Origin: Mrakia gelida
Taxonomy: Eukaryota > Basidiomycota > Tremellomycetes > Cystofilobasidiales > Mrakiaceae
NCBI GenBank assembly: GCA_024345305.1
Contig: BRON01000001.1
Location: forward strand, 3,162,001 to 3,226,000
Reading direction: 5' to 3'
Length of the DNA stretch: 64,000 bases
Shown here: positions 50,929 to 62,809 of the stretch, piece by piece
How the letters are laid out: the number at the start of each line of letters is the position of its first letter
How positions within the stretch are numbered: the first letter of the stretch is position 1
The notes under the pieces: model-generated
The model's input: only the letters and a program-made list of their open reading frames with translations
What the model was told of the DNA's origin: nothing
The model's database searches: none
Position numbers and translations under genes: made by a program

Positions 50929-51397
50929 GATGGGGGAGGATTGGGAGGGAGGGAGGGAGGGAGGACTTGGTTGAGCGTTTCATGTCGTTTCGTTTTGGGT
51001 TTCTCTCTGTACGCTAGCATTACTCTCTCCTAATGGACACAATTTATTGACCTTCTGTTCTTCGTCGAGAATCAATTGCACCGACGCTCCGAAGAAAAGA
51101 AAAGCCGCGAGGGGTTGACTCGAGCGACGCGTCTCGACTTTATCGAAATCTCGACCTGGCTCGGTGCTTCCTCCTTCCTCTTCGCCCTCCCAAACCACCT
51201 TCTGCATCTTCCGACGAAAACCTTCTCCTTCAAATCGCCTCTCCTCCTCGACATTTACACGCGCCGTCCCTGTTCAAACACACTGAGAATAGCTCAGCTG
51301 TCTTTGCTCGCAACATCTCGCTGTCTCTGGCTCTTCTTCCTTCCCTTACATCCCTCCTTCAACGCCCACCACCCACACAAGTCTTCTACATCAGATC
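50929..51397. promoter_or_regulatory. Spacer and promoter of the small membrane protein
   Basis: About 470 bases between two plus-strand genes. The first part is the 3' end of the sensor-like gene. GACGCGTC near 51124. No gene supported. Confidence 0.35.
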
Positions 51398-52094
51398 ATG
51401 GCCGTAGGCGACTACATCGGAGTGAGTCTCTTCCGCTGCCTCATGCTCTACCTCGTTGGAACCAAAACGCGTCTCGTCTCGACTCCGAGTCGTGAGCTCG
51501 GTCCTCGGTGCTGAGCTTCTTCCTCCTCCCTCCCTCCCTCCCCTCCCCTGCTTCCTGTGCTGCTAGGTCATCAAAGCCTTCAGCATCGTCGGCTTCCTCT
51601 TCCTAGTAGCCTGCACTTTCGCCGTCCTTCGGAATCGAGGCTATCTCGTTCGATTTGGAGTTCGTCCGGCTGATCCGTTGGCGAGGGAGCTGGAGCGAGG
51701 GCTGCATCCTCATCCTTACACTCGACCGATCTCAGGAGCCGTTTGGAAGGAGGACTTCGATGCTCCGGTGGTCGTGCCTGAACTCAGGGAGGTGGAGCTG
51801 ATGGTCGAGCGAAAGGAGGGCGGAGCGGGAAGTGAGCTCACGTCGAAGATGGAGGATTGGATGGTGAGTCACGCTATTTCGGGGTCATTTTCTCTACTAG
51901 ACACCTGACTTGTAAAGCTCCTTGGATTTAACTGACCCGTCGAGTTCCTCGCTGTCTTTTCGCAGCCGCTTTCAATGGAGTTCGCGTCGAACAACAAACT
52001 CGCACTCACGTTTTGGATTGTCGGACCTCGAGAGGGAGAGGGGGAGCTTTTGGACTTTGGACTAGATTTCGGGACGCTGATTCTGGATTTATAG
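51398..52094 (+). CDS. Small single-pass membrane protein, function unknown
   Basis: Three exons that join cleanly. Exon 1 is ATG 51398 MAVGDYIG, then GTGAGT; exon 2 from about 51567 reads VIKAFSIVGFLFLVACTFAV, an N-terminal membrane helix, then LRNRGYLVRFGVRPADPLAR; it ends at TSKMEDWM with GTGAGT at 51863. The last exon from about 51966 reads PLSMEFASNNKLALTFWIVG and ends TLILDL, TAG at 52092-52094. Between helix and end there is an acidic, Pro-containing segment. About 150 residues. No family recognised. One intron contains an ACGCGTC site. The next gene downstream starts about 330 bases away in the same direction. Confidence 0.7.
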
Positions 52095-52425
52095 TGTTCT
52101 AGATGGCGATGAGTTCCAGAAGGCAAAGGAATAGACAGAGAGAGGCGGTCGCTCGACTTCGACGCGACGCGTCGTCGCGAGTTTGATCTTCCGAGCTTGC
52201 CAACTTCTTCGCTTCCCTTCCTCCACGTTTCGAAGCTTCCTCAGCGCCCTCGGCCAGATAGGAGACTTCGGCAACTCAGTCAAATCGGTAATTCTTGACT
52301 CACCGAAAGTAGATCGGGCGAAAGTCGAGTCACCTCATCACCTCTTCATCCTCGTCCCATCTTTAAGTCCACAACCACGACCCCCTCGACTCGAACATCA
52401 CCACGATCTTTCCCCAGCAGTCGTC
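52095..52425. promoter_or_regulatory. Promoter of the branched-chain aminotransferase
   Basis: About 330 bases. GACGCGTC lies near 52165. The stretch before the ATG is pyrimidine-rich. No other feature seen. Confidence 0.35.
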
Positions 52426-54597
52426 ATGACCGTTCTCGCCACCCCCACTCTAACCGACATCGATGTGAGTAGTTCAGCTTCCTTCCGAAGCGTGAGCTGG
52501 AGCAAAAAAGAGCGCTGATCAGTCCTCGTCGTTTCCTCGCTCTCCCTCCCCTGCAGCCCTCGAAACTCATCATCGAGCTCACTACAACACCCACTACTTC
52601 GCCTGACTTCTCTGCTCCTTTCGGAACTGCCTTCGTGAGTCTGCTTCCTCAGAGGAGCTGTTGAGGTGAGCTTTGAAGATGAGGTCGACGGAGCTGACCG
52701 ACGCCTTCTTATCGCAGAGCGATCGTACGTTTTTCCTTCGCTTCTCGCGCTTCTTCTTCCACGTCGACGAGCCGGATGTCGAGGAAAGATCTGACCTGAT
52801 CTTCTCCCCCTCGTTCCAGATATGTTGACGATTCACCACGTCCCAGGAAAGGGATGGGGAGCGCCGAAGATCTCACCCTACGCGAACCTTTCCATCTCGC
52901 CTGCTGCTGCTGCTATTCAGTACGCTGCTTCTCTGTTCGAAGGTGAATTGACTCCATCTACAACGCTGTCCACGTCGCCCCCTGGTTCTCACTCTTCTTT
53001 CTCGTCTGCGTCCGCTCGCAGGGATGAAGGCGTATCGAGCCGAAGGAGGTCAACCTCGTATCTTCCGTCCTTCGAAAAACATGGCGAGGATGAATTCGTG
53101 AGTGCTTCGACGATGGGTCTATCGTCTGAAGACACTACTGACTGTCAGGCTTTTGACCAAGAGACTAACCTTCTCTCCTCCTTGCTTCCCTCGACGCGTC
53201 CAACAGATCCGCTGAACGAATCGGACTTCCCGTGCGTTTCACTCCTCTCACCATCATTACATCGCTCTTGGGTGCTGCCTACGAGACTGAGAAGTTCCCT
53301 TCTCCATCTCCCTATACAGCAATTCGATCACGAAGCATTAATCTCGCTCATCAAGACGCTCGTCACCATCGACGCCGCGTTCATCCCTCCCGCTCCTGGG
53401 ACTCTTTACCTTCGTCCGACGATGATGGGAACCAGACCTACTCTCGGAATGGGGGTCGATGATAACTGTACACTCTTCGTTATGTCAGCTCTTCTCTTTC
53501 TCGCTCTCCACCGCGGTCCTCGTTTTCCATCTCGTTTCGCTGACCTTCGACGCGTCGCCTTTTTCATTTTCCACCAGTCTCTCTCCCGTCGCGTCCTACT
53601 TCAACTTTGGAAAGGATGGACTCTCTATCCTCGCTACCAAGGACTCCGTCCGAGCCTGGCCAGGAGGAACTGGATGCTACAAAGTGAGCTCGACCTCAAG
53701 GCGTTTCGTTCCTCTTCGACGCGACTGACAACCGTCTTCGCTTCCGATTCAGCTCTCGTCAAACTATGGACCCACCTTCCTTCCCCAGAAAAAAGCAAAG
53801 CAGCTCGGCTACGACCAAAATCTGTGGTGCTTCGGAAATCAGATCACAGAGAACGGAGGCTCGAACTTCTTTGCCGTAGTCGAGTCGAAGGAAGGAGGTC
53901 AGTCCGCTTGTCGCTTTCTTTTTTCGATGGACGCTCTCTCAGCTCATCTCGTCCCTCGCGCTAATCAACCTTTTCGCACACTTTCCATCGCCCTTCCAGT
54001 CACCCAACTCTACACCGCTCCCCTCGACGGTCAGATTCTCCCCGGAGTAACTCGAGACTCGTTGCTCATCCTCGCTCGAGGTCACATCTCAGGGGAGCTC
54101 GTCGTCGAAGGACTTCCTACCAGCAAATTTGAGGTCAAGGAGACGGAGTTCACCTTGCAGGATTTGAAGCGATGGTCGGACGAAGGGAGGTTGAAGGAAA
54201 CGTTTGGAGCGGGGACTGCAGTTTGTGAGTTTCGTTTTCCTCCTTTGGCTCGGGCGTATCTTTCTTCAAAGATATCCAAACTGACCCATCTCCGCTTTTC
54301 ACTGTTATTCAGTGATCTCCCCAATCGGAAGGTGAGTCCTTCATCCTCCTCCTTCCCTTTCTTCCGAGTCGAAGCCCGCGACGCGTCGCTCCAACTGACA
54401 CCTCCTCTTTTCGCTTCGTTCCCGTTTCACCCAGAATCGGAATCCCGACCGACTCCGGCGAAATCGAAGATATCCTCATCCCCAACTCTCCCGAGACCGG
54501 GTTCGGCCCCATCGCCACCGCTCTTCTTGCTCAAATCTCTGGGATTCAGTGGGGAACGAAGCCGGGCCCCAAAGGATGGTCGGTCGTCTGCGAGTAG
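52426..54597 (+). CDS. Branched-chain amino acid aminotransferase (fold-type IV PLP enzyme)
   Basis: Transfers the amino group between leucine, isoleucine or valine and 2-oxoglutarate; the last step of branched-chain synthesis and first of breakdown. Seen through several introns: ATG 52426 MTVLATPTLTDID, FGTAFSDHMLTIHHVPGKGW, YANLSISPAAAAIQYAASLF, EGMKAYR, LYLRPTMMGTRPTLGM, GGTGCYK carrying the PLP-binding Lys (codon 53681-53683), LSSNYGPTFLPQKKAKQLGY, LDGQILPGVTRDSLL and a C-terminal FGAGTAVLISPIGRI, GIQWG. The stop is TAG at 54595-54597 after WSVVCE. No long presequence precedes the conserved core, so a cytosolic form (Bat2-like) is more likely than a mitochondrial one; that is inference. 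Convergent with ATG11, whose stop is 230 bases away. Confidence 0.93.
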
Positions 54598-54829
54598 GCT
54601 TCAGACGTCTCAGCTTTCAACTCGTTCTATTAGGTTCTTCAGTTGTATCTATCCGATCTCGTCGTCTTCGTCGTCGCTTTGGGACTTGAGAGCAAGCACG
54701 ACGCGTCGAGTCTCGATCTCGTTCCCGCTCCCTCTCTCCGCCGTCCCAACCAAGAACGAGAGCAGTGAGTTGTATCATTCAGTTCGTAAGTATCGTAAAG
54801 AGAAGCCGGTCCCTTCCTATCAAGCTCGA

Positions 54830-57800
54830 TCAAGGTCCGTTCCCATCTCCTCCCACCCCCAAACCCGAAGGCTTCCTCCTCAACGTCGCCTCAGCATCTC
54901 CTCCTCCTGCTGCCGTCCCTCCTTCCATCGACATCGTCAACGCCGACGCTACCACATCCACCGTACTTGACGCGATCGTCGCTGAAGCCTTCGACTGGAA
55001 ACCGAGCCCTCGGAAGCTTCCTGGGAGGAGCGAGCCGGGATGGGAGGAGTTCGACGACGCAACGGAGGAGGGACGATGAGATCGAGTGAAGGGGATGGGT
55101 TGGGCTGAGGAGTGGGAGTGGGAGTGAGGATCCGGATGATGCGAGGTGGAGGGTCTTCGAGAGGTTGGGAGAGGGGCGGGGACTGATGCTGGTGGGGAGA
55201 GATGAGAGGTGGGAGAGGTGGGAGGTTGAGTGATGGAGGGAGAGGTGGGAGAGTCGATTAGAGGAGGAGGAGGCGAGGTGGAGCTGTTGTTGAGAGGAAG
55301 GATATGCGACAGAGAGCTGTGGGTGGGAGGCGAGGAGGAGTTGAGGATTCCGTTTCCGTTGGGAGGGAAGGAGGACGACGCGTCTGAATCCGAAGAGGCG
55401 AAGTAGCCTCCTCCGTCTCCCTCCATCGGCATGGCGAGTCCGACTGATCCAGGAGTTTCACGTCGTCCAGGGTTCCGAGGGGTGACCGTTGGAGAGACGA
55501 GAGGCGACTCAGGGGTACCTGGAAGGATCGATGAAGCCGTCCTCCTTCCCATCGAGGAGCGAGGCACGGGTGAAGATCCTGCACCGGTCATCGACGACGT
55601 TCGACGCGACCGAGGTTTGATGGGAGTTGGGGAGAAGACGTCGGTTTCGACGATGAAGTAAGTGGAGCCGACGGGGAGACCGACGTTGGTTGAAGAGTTG
55701 AGGCTCTGTGAGGGAAGAGACGCGGAGAAGGTCAGCTCGGGTCCAAAGAGACGAGACGAGACGAAAAGAGGACGAGGGAACGAACCTTGGGATCTACGGT
55801 CCTCTCGGTGATGGAAGCGACTCGGGCTAGGTAGTACTCTCTCTGTGGGAACAAAAGGTAAGAAGACGAGGGTCAGTCTCCGCCCCAAGGGAAACATGAT
55901 AGAGCCGAGGGAGAACGAACAGTGAGAAGGTGATCCGCGAGCTCCTGCGACGTCTGAAGGAAGTAATGAGGGAAGTTGACTGACGAACCAGAGAAACGTA
56001 CAGAGTCAGATTGAGTTCCGATGAAGGAGGCACGAGGAGACGAGGCAAGCAAGACTCACCGTTGAAAGCAGCCCAAGGTCGAAGAGCAGCGGTGAAGTTT
56101 CGAGTCGGAAGGAAGAGAGCCACATCTCCTGGCGAGAAATGAGACACGGCGATCTTATCTCGAGCTTTGTCTCGATGCCTGCAAGAGTGAGGACGCGAGA
56201 GACAGGTCAGCGAGCAGATCGAAAAGGCGAGAAGACGAACGACGCGTCTCGCGGCTTGAAACTCACTCTGAGTACTTCTGCTGCCACTTCTTCACGAGCC
56301 TGAACGTCTTGAGAACCATATCCTCGAACGCCCTCAGATCGTATCCAACGAGCACTCCCAATGTCTGTCTCGCCATCCTCTCCTGAGGGCTCGATCCGAG
56401 AACGACCGTCGCATCCGAGGGAGGAGGTGGCGGAGGGTTTAACGTCGACGATCCAAGCGAGAGCGACGACCCCAACGACGACGACCTAACCGTATCCAGC
56501 AGCCTCTCGTCGACCTCCTTGAACGACTTGGCGACCTGAACGGCTTCGAGGAACAGCGTCTCGAGGTCCTGCTCTCGAACGGCGGCGGCGGAGGTGACTT
56601 TGCCTGTTTCCTCGACGGCGAGGGTTCGTTGGGACTGAGCTTCTCGGAGCTGAGCCTTCTGGAGCTTGAGTTCCGCTTTGACTCCATCGATCTCGCGAGT
56701 GGACTTGTCCTTGATGGCTTTGAGGGAGGTTTCCGAGTCGATCTTGAGTTTGTCGAATTTGGCTTGAGAGTCGGCGATTTGGTGTTCGAGGACGGCTCGA
56801 TCTCTGTGAACCGACGAAAGAAAGAGGAACAAAGGAGGAGCTTGTCAGCATGTCGAGGTAAAGAAAGATCGACTCGAGAAAGAGAAAGAAGAACAAGGAC
56901 TCACCCATCAGCCTCAGCGAGATGATCTCTCAACAACCTCCCGGCCTCCTCGACCTGCTCCTTCATCACCCTCTCCTGCTCCTTCCTCGACTCCAGCAAC
57001 GCAGCATTCGTCGTCCTGACCTGAGCTCTCGACCCAGCCAGCTGGACATCCAGATCCTGCACCTTCATTCTCGATTGGGCGAGCTCTCGTAGCAGCGTCG
57101 ACCGCTCCTTCGACAGGTCCGCGATCTGCGACTCGGAGGTGGCCTTGATTCGGTCGAGGGTTTCGAGTTCGGCGACGCGTTGGGATCGGAGGGAGGCGAG
57201 TTCGGCTTCGAGGTGGTGCGAGCGGGTGTGGGAGGTGTCGAGGTTGGAGGTGAGGGTGGAGAGGTCGGATTGGAGTTGGGTGACGGTGGTTTGGAGGTCG
57301 CGGATGGTGGAGGTTTGGGCGACGGATTCTTGTTCGAGGGTTTCCGTTCGGTCGTGAGCTGCTTGGAGAGCGACGAGATCGACAGTGGCTGAGGCGAAGA
57401 AGGGGAACGAACGAGAGTCAGCACGAGGAGGGAAGACGCGACGAAACGAAACGAGATCTCCTACTTACAAGTTCTCCGAGATCGAGAGAGACGCGAGCCA
57501 GACATGACTGTGAGAATGAACGGGAAGACGGTCAGCTCGAGCTCGACGATGGGCCATTAAGGAGCGAAAGATCCAGAACTCACGCGTCTTCTCCGCCATC
57601 TTGTCAAAATCAGGCACCAACCGATCCATCTTCTCCACGTACTTCAGCAGCGTCGTCCTCAGCTCCGTCACAGGGTTCCATCCTCCCTCTCCAACAAGTT
57701 CGAGTAGCTCCGGGTCCTTCTCGAAGGCAGACAGCAGATCCAGGTACTCTGTTCGAAGACAAATGAGGAAGGGAAGAAGTCAGCTCCTCGGCGCGACGAA

Positions 57801-60148
57801 CCCCCGCCTCCCTTTCACCCCCTCAACAAACTCAGCAACAGAACAGCAGAATCACTCACCCTCTACATCCTTCCTCTCCAACCCAAAAGCCTCCTCCGAC
57901 ACCCCACCAACGTTGTTCACCTCCGTCGTCGGAGGCGTCCCATCCATCGCCGAACCCATTGAGAACGGAAGCTGCTGAGCCTCGACGTCCTGCTTGTACG
58001 CTAATCTCCGTTTCCGTTCCGAGGAGATCATCTTGGCGAGGGTTTCAGCGAGACTGCTCGAGCGGGAGAGGTAGAAGGCGACTGTGGCGAGCGGATGAAC
58101 GAAGTGAGGAGGGAGGTTAGGACGCGTCGAGTGCGAGCGATGAAGAGATGTCAGAACAGGTGGCGACGAACCGAACTCCCTCCTCCTAGCTCCCTCGACG
58201 AGCAAGCGTCCGTACGCATGAGGCATGATGCTGAATCGGAAGATGTGGTTGAACCCTGGCGGGGAACGAAGGTCGGTTTCGAGGTTCGAGAGGATGGGAG
58301 GGAGGTGAGCGATGGTGGATTGGAGGTCGGAGATCCGGTGGAGGGTGTTGATGAGGTGGGAGGAGAAGGCGTTCTGGTAGAGAGGAGGAGGCAAAGGGTG
58401 AGCTGGTGAGTGAACGAAGCAGAACGGAGAAGAGGAAAGATGGAAGGCAAAGAGTGCGAGGGACGCGAGCTCGAGGGAGGGAAGAAAAGACTGACCTTGA
58501 TCTCGAGGAGGAGTTCGATCTTCTGGCGGATGAGGAGGTCGAGATCCCTCATTTCTAGAAAATACGAGATAGACGAGGAAGGTCAGCAAGGCTCGCTGGA
58601 AGAGGAAACAACGGAGGGAGAAGAAAGCGAGTCGCCGCGTACCTCGAAAGCCGTCCTCTTCAACTGAGAGTCCAAAAGCAAAACCACAGTCAGTTCAGCT
58701 GCGAGGTCCCTTCTCGACGAGTCTAAACCAAATCCACACCTTCTCCGAAAGGAGAGAGCGACTCACCAGATCCACCACCAGCACTATTCCTCTCGATCTC
58801 CTTCGCTCGTTCCAAAGCCCTCTCAGCGACTCTCCCACACTCTTCAGCTTCCTCGCATCTACAAGAACCAACCACACAGCCCCCAACGATACGCACCAGT
58901 CAGATCTCGCTCTCTTTCGTCTCTCCCAGCCTTCGCGAACAGAAGAAAGCGACGACGACGACTCACGTGAACCCAGCAACGACAGACGAGACTTCCTCCG
59001 AGCCAGCTTGCAGACCTTCCACGGTCACTTTGACGTCTTGGAACCGAGCTTCCAGTTCAACTGCATACCGACGGACGCAAAGCGGACCAAGAAGTGGTGA
59101 GCTTCGGAAAGAGAGACGCGATGAAGCGCAAGGAAAACGAGCTCGTGCGGGTTCCAACTCACCAAAAGCAGCCTCCGCCTTCTCCTTCACCAATCCCATC
59201 TTCTCCTTCGAGATGTAATTCCCTAGCGTCCTCTCGTTTGTACCACCTGTTGATTCCCTCCCCTTCTCCTTCTCTGCCTTCCTACTACTCGACGACGACG
59301 AACTCGACGCTCCAACAATCTTCTCCGACACCTTAACCTTCCCAACGACCCACATCCACACCTCGTACTCCACCAGCAGCTTCCTCTGCCTCTCGAGCTC
59401 AGCCACAGCGAAGGGTACGAGGGCTGTAGAGTAGGTGGAGGAGAGAACGGAGAGGTGGTGGGTGAGGTTGAGGGTCGCGAGGGTTAAGGAGCGATGTTGG
59501 ATCTTGAGGGATTGGAGGAGGGGAGGGATGGAGGGGAGGAGGAGGGAAAGGTGGGAGAGGGTGGGGTCTGGGAGGAGGTGGGACGTGTTAGTTCAGAAAG
59601 AAAGGTGGGTGGGTAAGAAAGATAAAGGAAGAAGGAGGTCGGGAGCTCACTCTGTGAAGGAGCTGGAAGGGAGGGTTGGAGAAGAAGGGAGTTGATGACC
59701 GTTTGAGGATCGGATTGAAGGATTTCTCGACTGAAGACGTAGACCTATACACGAGTCAAACACCAAAGAGACTCAAGATCAGCTCGATCTCTACAGAAAC
59801 GAAGCTCGAACGAGGTCCGGATGAGCTCAACAAGACTGACCTCGTTCTTCCCCTCACTCCCTGCTTCAACGACGTTCTCCTCCCTGATCTGCTCCCCGTT
59901 CGAGAAGAAAGCGATCACCGCATCCGGAGGTATACGAAGAGCTCTTCCGCAAGCTAGATTGAGATCGAGGAGGCTGTAAGATCGAGAGAAGAGGAAGGAG
60001 GAGGAGGTGTTGTCAGCTCGCCCGAAGAAGGAGCTCACACGATGAGAGAGCGAGAGAGGAAGGGCACTCACGAATCGAAATGAAGTCTCGAGAGGGTTGA
60101 AGAAGTTCCGTCGTGGGTCTTGTAGACGAGGAGAGTTGGTTTGGCCAT
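54830..60148 (-). CDS. ATG11: Autophagy scaffold Atg11
   Basis: A long coiled-coil scaffold that binds cargo receptors and recruits the Atg1 machinery for selective autophagy (mitophagy, pexophagy, Cvt). Seen: a ubiquitin-like N-terminal start (MAKPTLLVYKTHDGTSSTL; VYVFSREIL further on), helical regions (VLELEARFQDVKVTVEG-like text, AVELERQRKLLVEYEVWMW), an extended central coiled coil over about 56300-57400 (LETLDRIKATSESQIADLSK, VMKEQVEEAGRLLRDHLAEA), then the C-terminal Atg11 domain with KIAVSHFSPGDVALFLPTRN and PWAAFN, its most diagnostic motif, and a long Ser/Pro/His-rich tail ending GVGGDGNGP. The ATG is at 60146-60148 and the TGA at 54830-54832. Roughly 1,300-1,400 residues, usual for the family. 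The Ser-rich tail after the domain is longer than I would expect from yeast Atg11. Confidence 0.9.
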
Positions 60149-61468
60149 AGAACAGGCGTTCGAGCTAGAGATGGGGAGGAGAGAGGAAGGGAAGGAGAGT
60201 GGTGGCGAGCTCAAATGGACACCGTCGATGTTGCTGAAGAGTAGATGCGATTGAAGATTGAGCGATATAGAGGTGTATGCGAGCGGCCGACGATCTCGCT
60301 TGTATAGATTTCGCGGCTGTGGTGGGGGTTGAGAGCGATTCGACGAGGTCGTCCTCCCCTTTCCCTGTTTGGTGAGCTTTCGAGGAAGGTCGAGATTGGG
60401 TTCCGTCCGGTCTTGCGTCTCAAACCGTCATGCATCGAAAATCTTCCGGGAACTTGAAGCGGAATCAAATCCGTCTACTCAAGCTCACTGGAGCTCGCTG
60501 CAATATCTCGGCTCGAGAGAGCAGCGTCTCCGCGAGCTCAACGCTCTCCCTCCTCCTCCCCTCGCTGGAGCGGTCCACGAAGTGAGCTCTCCTTCCCTCC
60601 TTTCGAGCTCCTTCGAGCGTTTGAAGAGGCAGATACATTCAGGGGTAGCCAGGGAGAGACTGGGACCATATCCGGTTCCATCTTTTGGCTTTCCAAAGGC
60701 GAGATCTCGACGAATCGACGACGAGCGAGGAGCTTCCGACTCCTCTCTCCTGTCGGTCGTCCTCTCTTTTCGCCTCGCCAAGAAGATCTTCTAGACGGTG
60801 CTGGTGTGGAAACTTGAGCTCGTATGCGTCCTCTCCCTATGGCCGAGAAGAGGAGGGAGGGTCAACCTCGAAGTCCAAGGGTGGACGCGTCGTCGGTTCG
60901 ATTCGTCTTCGACGCACTCGGTTTTCTCTCCTCCCCTGACTTCGCATCCTCACTCTCACCCCCTTTCTTCCTAAGTCTGAGCATCGATGAGTGGTACTTC
61001 TGACACAGCTCGAAAGCTTCCTTCTCGTAGTCGATGAAGGGGCTGCATCGTCGTTCTGGAAGCTTGCATAGGCTTGCATTCGCTTTCCCTTTCAAACGGT
61101 GTGAGCTTCCACCTTCGGTCCCTCCTCCTCCTCCTCTCTATCGCTCAGACCTCTCCGAGGACTGTCCATCTCCTGAGGCGTCTATCCTTCAGCCAGGATC
61201 GACTCGCTGCTCTTCTCCTCGCAGAAGCAGCTGCAGAACGAGCGAGAAAGGGAAACCTTCGAGCTCGCGGGGCGAACCTCCGTCCTCCCTTCCTTCTCCC
61301 ACCTTCCCACCCTTCCGAAAAACCGATACGAGCATGTCCATCGAAGCGCAAGCTCTAATACAACCCCATCTATGATGATTCCCTCGAACCCCTCTTTCTA
61401 CCACTACACAGCGAGCTGAAGAGCTCAACCCAGAAATGAAACCCTAAAAACCAGACGAGCTCGAGAGC
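60149..61468. other. Unresolved 1.3 kb: one or two small genes possible
   Basis: On the plus strand a frame from about 60430 to 60581 reads SKIFRELEAESNPSTQAHWS, SLQYLGSREQRLRELN and ends next to GTGAGC, which looks like a real exon, but I could not find its continuation; FSQDRLAALLLAEAAAERAR near 61190-61250 is a candidate second exon. On the minus strand a frame at 60862-61095 carries ERRCSPFIDYEKEAFELCQK, resembling a small Cys-containing (CHCH-like) protein, though the Cys spacing is not a standard CX9C pair. The two readings overlap in part. Neither could be completed. Confidence 0.3.
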
Positions 61469-61799
61469 TCAGTCGTACCTCCTCCGCGCTGGGACGGCTG
61501 CTGCTGACGCTCCACTGTTACACGATTCACAAAAGAAAGAGAGTGAGCCCCCTCGTGTATAACGAAAGTTTTTGGAAGGGAGACGAATCGACTCACGCTC
61601 TCCGTTCAGGCTGACCCTCTCGTCGCTTGATCTCCAGCAGTTTCGTACTCGTCCTGGCTTGCCTGAGCGCTCTCACCGCATCGGCGTTGGGTTGGGAGGA
61701 TTTGGGTGCCCGGGGGGACTTGTTCACTGATGCGGCGGAGGCGGTGGAGAGGGAGAGGAGGGCGAAGAGGAGGAAGGAGAGGAGGAGGAAGAGACGCAT
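61469..61799 (-). CDS. Small secreted protein, about 84 aa
   Basis: Two exons. Exon 1 starts at ATG 61797-61799 with a textbook signal peptide (MRLFLLLSFLLFALLSLSTA, then SAASVNK) and continues NADAVRALRQARTSTKLLEI to RREGQPERR. A GTGAGT donor near 61598 and a TAACAG acceptor near 61518 join it to a short exon ending PARRRYD, TGA at 61469-61471. The mature peptide is short, basic and has no Cys, so it is not a typical knottin-like effector. Alternatively the hydrophobic start is a membrane anchor. No family recognised. The splice keeps frame, which supports the model. The neighbour on the right is a transporter on the same strand. Confidence 0.6.
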
Positions 61800-62809
61800 G
61801 TTCCGAGTCGGGTTGGGTGGAGGTTTGAGGGAAGGAGAAGGGGTGAGCTTGGGTTAGCTTTTCCCTGAGAGACCGAGAGAGAGTTTGCGTTTGGCTCTCG
61901 TTTGGTTGGAACCCAGAGCGAGATTGCACGTTTTTATCGACGAGCGGAGGAGGGAGAAGAACGACGGGGGGAAGTGGTCTCAGACGCGTCGAAACCTTGA
62001 GTCTCTCGACTCTCCCAGGCCCATGTTCTTGAGCGAGCGAGCGAAGTTTTGCTCTCTTGTTTAGCCTAACTCCCTAATGTACGTGATCAGCTTGTTTGAG
62101 CAGCGTTCCAAGGGCGAAGGAGGAAGGGGGAAGAGGTTGGGTCGACGCACCGACGGATGAGGACGACGACGACGCGAGACACGTCGGTGCTCGACTCGAC
62201 GCGTTTGGTCAAACTTACCTCGTCTTCCTTTCATTTGGCTTGCTTCTGATTGAATCGTTCGTTCTCGGCAAGCACGGAGTTCTCAGATAAGGTCTTGATT
62301 CTATGAACACAGATTCTTCTTCGAGAGTCTTCTTGAGACGGAAGATGGGAACGAAACGAAGATCTGCGTGGGAGCAAAAGAGCGTCGTGGATGGGGACGA
62401 TGAAGGTTCTCTCTCGGTTCCATGCTCCTCTCTTCGTTCAGATACACCTTCGATATCTGAAGCCTCACTGTACTCTGGCGAAAAGGTGCTACGCAAGGTC
62501 GGGCGTCTCGGATGGGGGAAGGTCAGCGAAGTTGAACGTGAAGCTGAACGACGACAGACGAGTCGCGCGACGAAGAACGAGCGAGTCAAAGAGAGAGAAA
62601 GATGCGCATATATCTGAGTAAGGAACGATCAAAACCAAGGCGAGGCCATACAAAGAGTAACGAAAGCGAGTCGAAGCAAAGCAGAACGAAGTCGTGGGAG
62701 GAGAGAGAGATCGAAACAAAACGAAACGAAGTAAAGAACGAGACGCGACCGAAGCGAGATGCAAGAACCTACTGAGAACGTGTGTGGATTAGGTCGGAGG
62801 ACGATGTGG
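61800..62809. other. 1 kb spacer, no supported gene
   Basis: Holds the promoter of the small secreted protein and the 3' end of the transporter to the right. Open frames at 62215-62589 (minus) and 62303-62617 (plus) overlap each other, are Arg/Ser-rich and were not accepted. ACGCGTC near 61985. Confidence 0.4.
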
